NCBI GenBank assembly: GCA_021107695.1
Contig: JAIOSI010000188.1
Span: 1-5,879, forward strand
Length of the DNA stretch: 5,879 bases
Direction: 5' to 3'
Origin: a bacterium
GTDB lineage: Bacteria > RBG-13-66-14
The notes beneath the pieces were generated by a model that was not told the origin of the DNA, did no database searches, and saw nothing but the letters and a program-made list of their open reading frames with translations. Every line of letters begins with the position of its first letter. Position 1 is the stretch's first letter. Positions 3,804-5,879 of the stretch are shown piece by piece. The translations under genes were made by a program, and so were the position numbers.

Positions 3804-5411
3804 TTATCGTCCCTTCCGCTCTGCTTTGTATTCGTCTCTTCGAGACATTTCGTCTCTCAGCCGACCAAAGAAGCGGGTGCGACGGAAGTAGTGCCGACTC
3901 AACGCCAGACCAATGCCGATGAAGCCGCCCAGGATTCCTCCGGCAAGACCATAGATCATCTTACGGGGGCGGACAGCTTTGGATTCATAGCTCGCCGGAG
4001 AGACAATCCGGGGAATCCCGCGATTTGAGATCGCCTTCTGCTCATCGAGGCGCGCCTGCTCGTACTGCGCCATCAGGAACTTATAGACCTCTCGATAGCC
4101 GCTGATTTTCATCTCTAACTTCGTGTAATCAATATACTTATCCGGTCTTTCCGACAGTTTGTCGAAGGAATTATCCACCTCTCTCTGGAGCGACACCTCG
4201 GTGGTACGCAGTTGTTCCAGGGTGCCTTCGAGGAGGTTCATCTGCTTTTCCCGCAGCTGCTTCTCAATGGATTCAATGGAACCTTGCAGCTCGATTACCT
4301 GGGGATGTTCCTCGGTAAAGCGAGTGAGCAGTGCCGCCAGCTGGGTATTGAGGGTATCAAGCTGTACTTCAAGTTGAGAAGTTGCCGGGACAACGACTCC
4401 GGCGAGAGCCGCCGACTGCGCGCCGACCATCATGCTTGCCTCGTCCAACGCGCCAGCGGCAATCAGCTCTTCCACGACCTGCCGCCGAATCTTCGTCAAC
4501 AACCGCTGTTCCTCCAGCGCCCCCATCAGCTCCAGAGCCGTGGTGGTTTCTTTCTCCGGGTCGAAAATCTGTTCCTCAACGGCGTACTTAGCTAACTCTC
4601 GAGCAGCACTCTCCATCTTCGCTTCAAGCTCGTTGACCTTATTCTCCAGGAAGGAACGTAGCTGACCGGTGCTGCCGGCTTGGTAGGTCTCGGTGCGCTC
4701 GATGTACTTGTTGACCACGGCGGTAACGATGTTCTGTGCCATCGCCGGGGAAGAACCCTCTGAAGAAACCTCAATCGTATCTCCGGTAGAGGGGCTGGCA
4801 GAGATCGTATCTGCGAGAACCTTGGCGGCTCCGGAAACATTCATCAGCTCGACCTCAAAGCTATCGCCAGCAACCGGAGAGTAGCACGCCATCACAAAGT
4901 TCAGACCGTTGCCGTTGAAGCGGGCGAAGTTTGCCCCGGAGCCAACGAAGCGTCCCCGTGAGCCATAGACGATATAGTCGCCGTCGTCGTTGAGAAACTC
5001 AAAGGTATAGTCGTTACCCGAAGCGGTGGAGTTGGCGTGGAAGTCAGCCAGATATGGGGTTTTATCTCCATTGAGAGGAATATCTCCGGTATCGGCGAGC
5101 AGACCGTACTCAACAGCGACCTCCTCCAGTACCGACCCGGAGGTCATAATCGCCGCGTCGAGATCAACGGAGGTCGGCATCAGACCACCGAGATTGCCCA
5201 TGCCGGAGAGCATCCCCAACATCCCCATTCCTCCCGCCTGGTTCTGCGGTAGCAGAACGGTGATGGTGGACGAATAGACCGAAGTCATCGTCATGGCAAA
5301 GAGAAAGACCGCCGCTCCGGTAACAATCCCGCAGACCACGATAATCCACTTACCGCGCCAGAGGATACCGAAGATGTTGATCAGAAAGTTATCTTTTTGG
5401 GTTTCAGCCAT
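3804..5411 (-). CDS. Wzz-family polysaccharide chain-length determinant / co-polymerase
   Basis: The 535-residue protein is an inner-membrane polysaccharide co-polymerase that controls chain length and links polymerisation to export of O-antigen, capsule or exopolysaccharide. Transmembrane helix 1 spans about residues 21-43, after the short cytoplasmic opening DNFLINIFGILWRGKW typical of Wzz. A Met/Gly-rich stretch follows at 59-78 (GGMGMLGMLSGMGNLGG), then a long periplasmic region with coiled-coil helices (about 252-280 and 345-415), including the family block EEHPQVIEL (367-375) and the YREVYKFLMAQYEQARLDE segment (439-457). A proline-containing SPASYESKAVRPRKM leads into helix 2 (about 484-505) and a basic cytoplasmic tail of about 30 residues. 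There is no Walker A/B and tyrosine-rich kinase domain, so any BY-kinase would be a separate protein. I chose the ATG at 5409-5411, where family-like sequence begins; its ribosome site is poor (only AGGT adjacent), and the frame is open back to a TTG at 5462 that also lacks one. It follows the Wza-like gene on the same strand. Confidence 0.88.
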   Translation of the reverse strand: MAETQKDNFLINIFGILWRGKWIIVVCGIVTGAAVFLFAMTMTSVYSSTITVLLPQNQAGGMGMLGMLSGMGNLGGLMPTSVDLDAAIMTSGSVLEEVAVEYGLLADTGDIPLNGDKTPYLADFHANSTASGNDYTFEFLNDDGDYIVYGSRGRFVGSGANFARFNGNGLNFVMACYSPVAGDSFEVELMNVSGAAKVLADTISASPSTGDTIEVSSEGSSPAMAQNIVTAVVNKYIERTETYQAGSTGQLRSFLENKVNELEAKMESAARELAKYAVEEQIFDPEKETTTALELMGALEEQRLLTKIRRQVVEELIAAGALDEASMMVGAQSAALAGVVVPATSQLEVQLDTLNTQLAALLTRFTEEHPQVIELQGSIESIEKQLREKQMNLLEGTLEQLRTTEVSLQREVDNSFDKLSERPDKYIDYTKLEMKISGYREVYKFLMAQYEQARLDEQKAISNRGIPRIVSPASYESKAVRPRKMIYGLAGGILGGFIGIGLALSRHYFRRTRFFGRLRDEMSRRDEYKAERKGR

Positions 5412-5632
5412 ACCTGGTAAACCGGTTTCGTTTTTTACGGTTGGGGGATTATCGCAACACAAGACAGTTGTTGGATCTGGCAGTTAGCCGCTGAAGACCA
5501 GCTGCTTTAGATGGAAACTGTGCGAAACTCGCAAAACTGCTTGTGGCGGAGGATGTACCTCGTCCATCCAATTGGCAAGTGTACACACCCGCCCCTGCAA
5601 CTTACAGTCTTTACCGACCTTAAAGGCTCAGC
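5412..5632. other. Gap between export and co-polymerase genes
   Basis: These 221 bases lie between two same-strand genes that are often tightly packed. No credible gene was found. The gap contains three AAACT repeats at 5515, 5525 and 5534 enclosing a TGCG-AAACT-CGCA hairpin (5521-5533), small palindromes at 5568-5575 and 5579-5586, and a 10-base palindrome AAACCGGTTT (5419-5428) just ahead of the Wzz start. It could hold a secondary promoter or a regulatory leader for the Wzz gene. No JUMPstart/ops element and no known riboswitch was recognised. Confidence 0.45.
5515..5539. repeat. Three phased AAACT repeats
   Basis: AAACT begins at 5515, 5525 and 5534, roughly one helical turn apart; the outer two are AAACTG. 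The middle copy forms the loop of a TGCG/CGCA stem. Such phased short repeats upstream of a gene may be an operator, but the units are only five to six bases long. Confidence 0.3.
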
Positions 5633-5879
5633 CTAGTAATCCCCCGTCGTAATATCCAGCGTGCTTCTAACCAGAGAGAGCGAGGGCAGGACCCGAGACA
5701 TGAGCTTGTTCCACTCGTAGAGCAGGGTCGCCGGAACGTAAACGATGTCGCCGGGATACACGGCGATGTTCTGTGAGAAGTCACCATCGTCCAGGGTCGC
5801 CATCAGGTCAATGGTGATGATCTCCGGATCGGTCAATCCACCCCGGATAACCTTGATCGCGTCCATTCGGGCATCGTAA
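5633..5879 (-). CDS. Wza-like polysaccharide export protein, C-terminal part
   Basis: The last 82 residues of a gene entering from the right edge. They read YDARMDAIKVIRGGL, then DPEIITIDL, then GDFSQNIAVYPGDIVYVP, the conserved end of the last SLBB (soluble ligand binding beta-grasp) domain in polysaccharide export proteins: an IRGG turn, an I-x-I/V-DL strand, the SQN(I/V) turn and PGDIVYVP. A helical tail of about 35 residues follows (LLYEWNKLMSRVLPSLSLV). Such proteins form the outer-membrane or periplasmic export channel through which capsule or exopolysaccharide leaves the cell, working with a Wzz-type partner such as the one encoded next. The frame is open to the window edge, so the internal Met at 5866 is not the start. 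The tail here ends without the long hydrophobic C-terminal helix being clearly seen, and the exact Wza subclass cannot be decided. Confidence 0.82.
   Translation of the reverse strand, partial: YDARMDAIKVIRGGLTDPEIITIDLMATLDDGDFSQNIAVYPGDIVYVPATLLYEWNKLMSRVLPSLSLVRSTLDITTGDY

Noticed and set aside
4159..4665. Several plus-strand open frames over the Wzz gene
   Set aside because: All are antisense shadows of Wzz with Ser/Arg-rich or low-complexity translations and no ribosome sites.
5412..5462. 17-residue N-terminal extension of Wzz from a TTG codon
   Set aside because: No ribosome site and no match to the usual Wzz start, which begins a few residues after the ATG at 5411. Kept as a minor possibility because that ATG also has a poor ribosome site.
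5412..5632. Cyclic-di-GMP or other riboswitch ahead of Wzz
   Set aside because: I looked for the conserved GEMM core and other familiar leader motifs on the minus strand and did not find them.
1..5879. CRISPR array, tRNA, rRNA or intact insertion sequence
   Set aside because: No regularly spaced repeats of 20 bases or more, no cloverleaf or rRNA-like stretches, and no transposase or integrase motif were seen.

Overview
The window looks like a chromosomal stretch from a Gram-negative bacterium of moderately high GC. The pointers are an outer-membrane polysaccharide export protein, a Wzz-type inner-membrane co-polymerase, and a periplasmic-type solute-binding protein with a signal peptide. Desulfobacterota or Desulfuromonadia-like bacteria would fit the combination, but nothing in the sequence fixes the taxon. 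No rRNA, tRNA, CRISPR array or intact transposase was seen.

Base composition divides the window. Bases 1 to about 460 are very AT-rich (15 of 60 bases are G or C at 241-300). From about 1230 onward the sequence is GC-rich (42 of 60 at 2461-2520). The left part holds the start of a divergent solute-binding protein gene (1-233, minus) and an NlpC/P60-like gene (462-920, plus). The latter stops immediately after its catalytic-histidine motif and appears broken. The 311 bases that follow (921-1231) hold no convincing gene, only a short open remnant, and look like a degraded junction.

The plus-strand cluster 1232-1966 encodes two tiny two-helix membrane proteins and a DUF503 (YlxP-like) protein, closely spaced with the second and third genes 4 bases apart. 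A pair of related 20-base palindromes (2004-2023 and 2051-2070) separates it from another membrane protein with a possible PH-like N-terminal domain (2155-2661). That gene converges, 9 bases apart, with a minus-strand pair: a coiled-coil C4 zinc-ribbon protein (2871-3617) and a translationally coupled small membrane protein (2671-2874).

The right third is an exopolysaccharide or capsule export locus read on the minus strand: the C-terminal end of a Wza-like export protein (5633-5879), a 221-base gap, then a Wzz-family chain-length determinant or co-polymerase (3804-5411). A hairpin with a short T run just after the Wzz stop is the likely terminator. It is the last of four stem-loops packed into 3664-3798, an intergenic block that resembles REP-type palindromes. 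Together the two proteins would form the periplasm-spanning part of a polysaccharide assembly and export machine. Glycosyltransferases, polymerase and flippase would lie outside the window. I see no strong evidence for an undescribed system. The most notable items are the truncated NlpC/P60 gene, the two palindrome blocks and four small membrane proteins without an assigned function.
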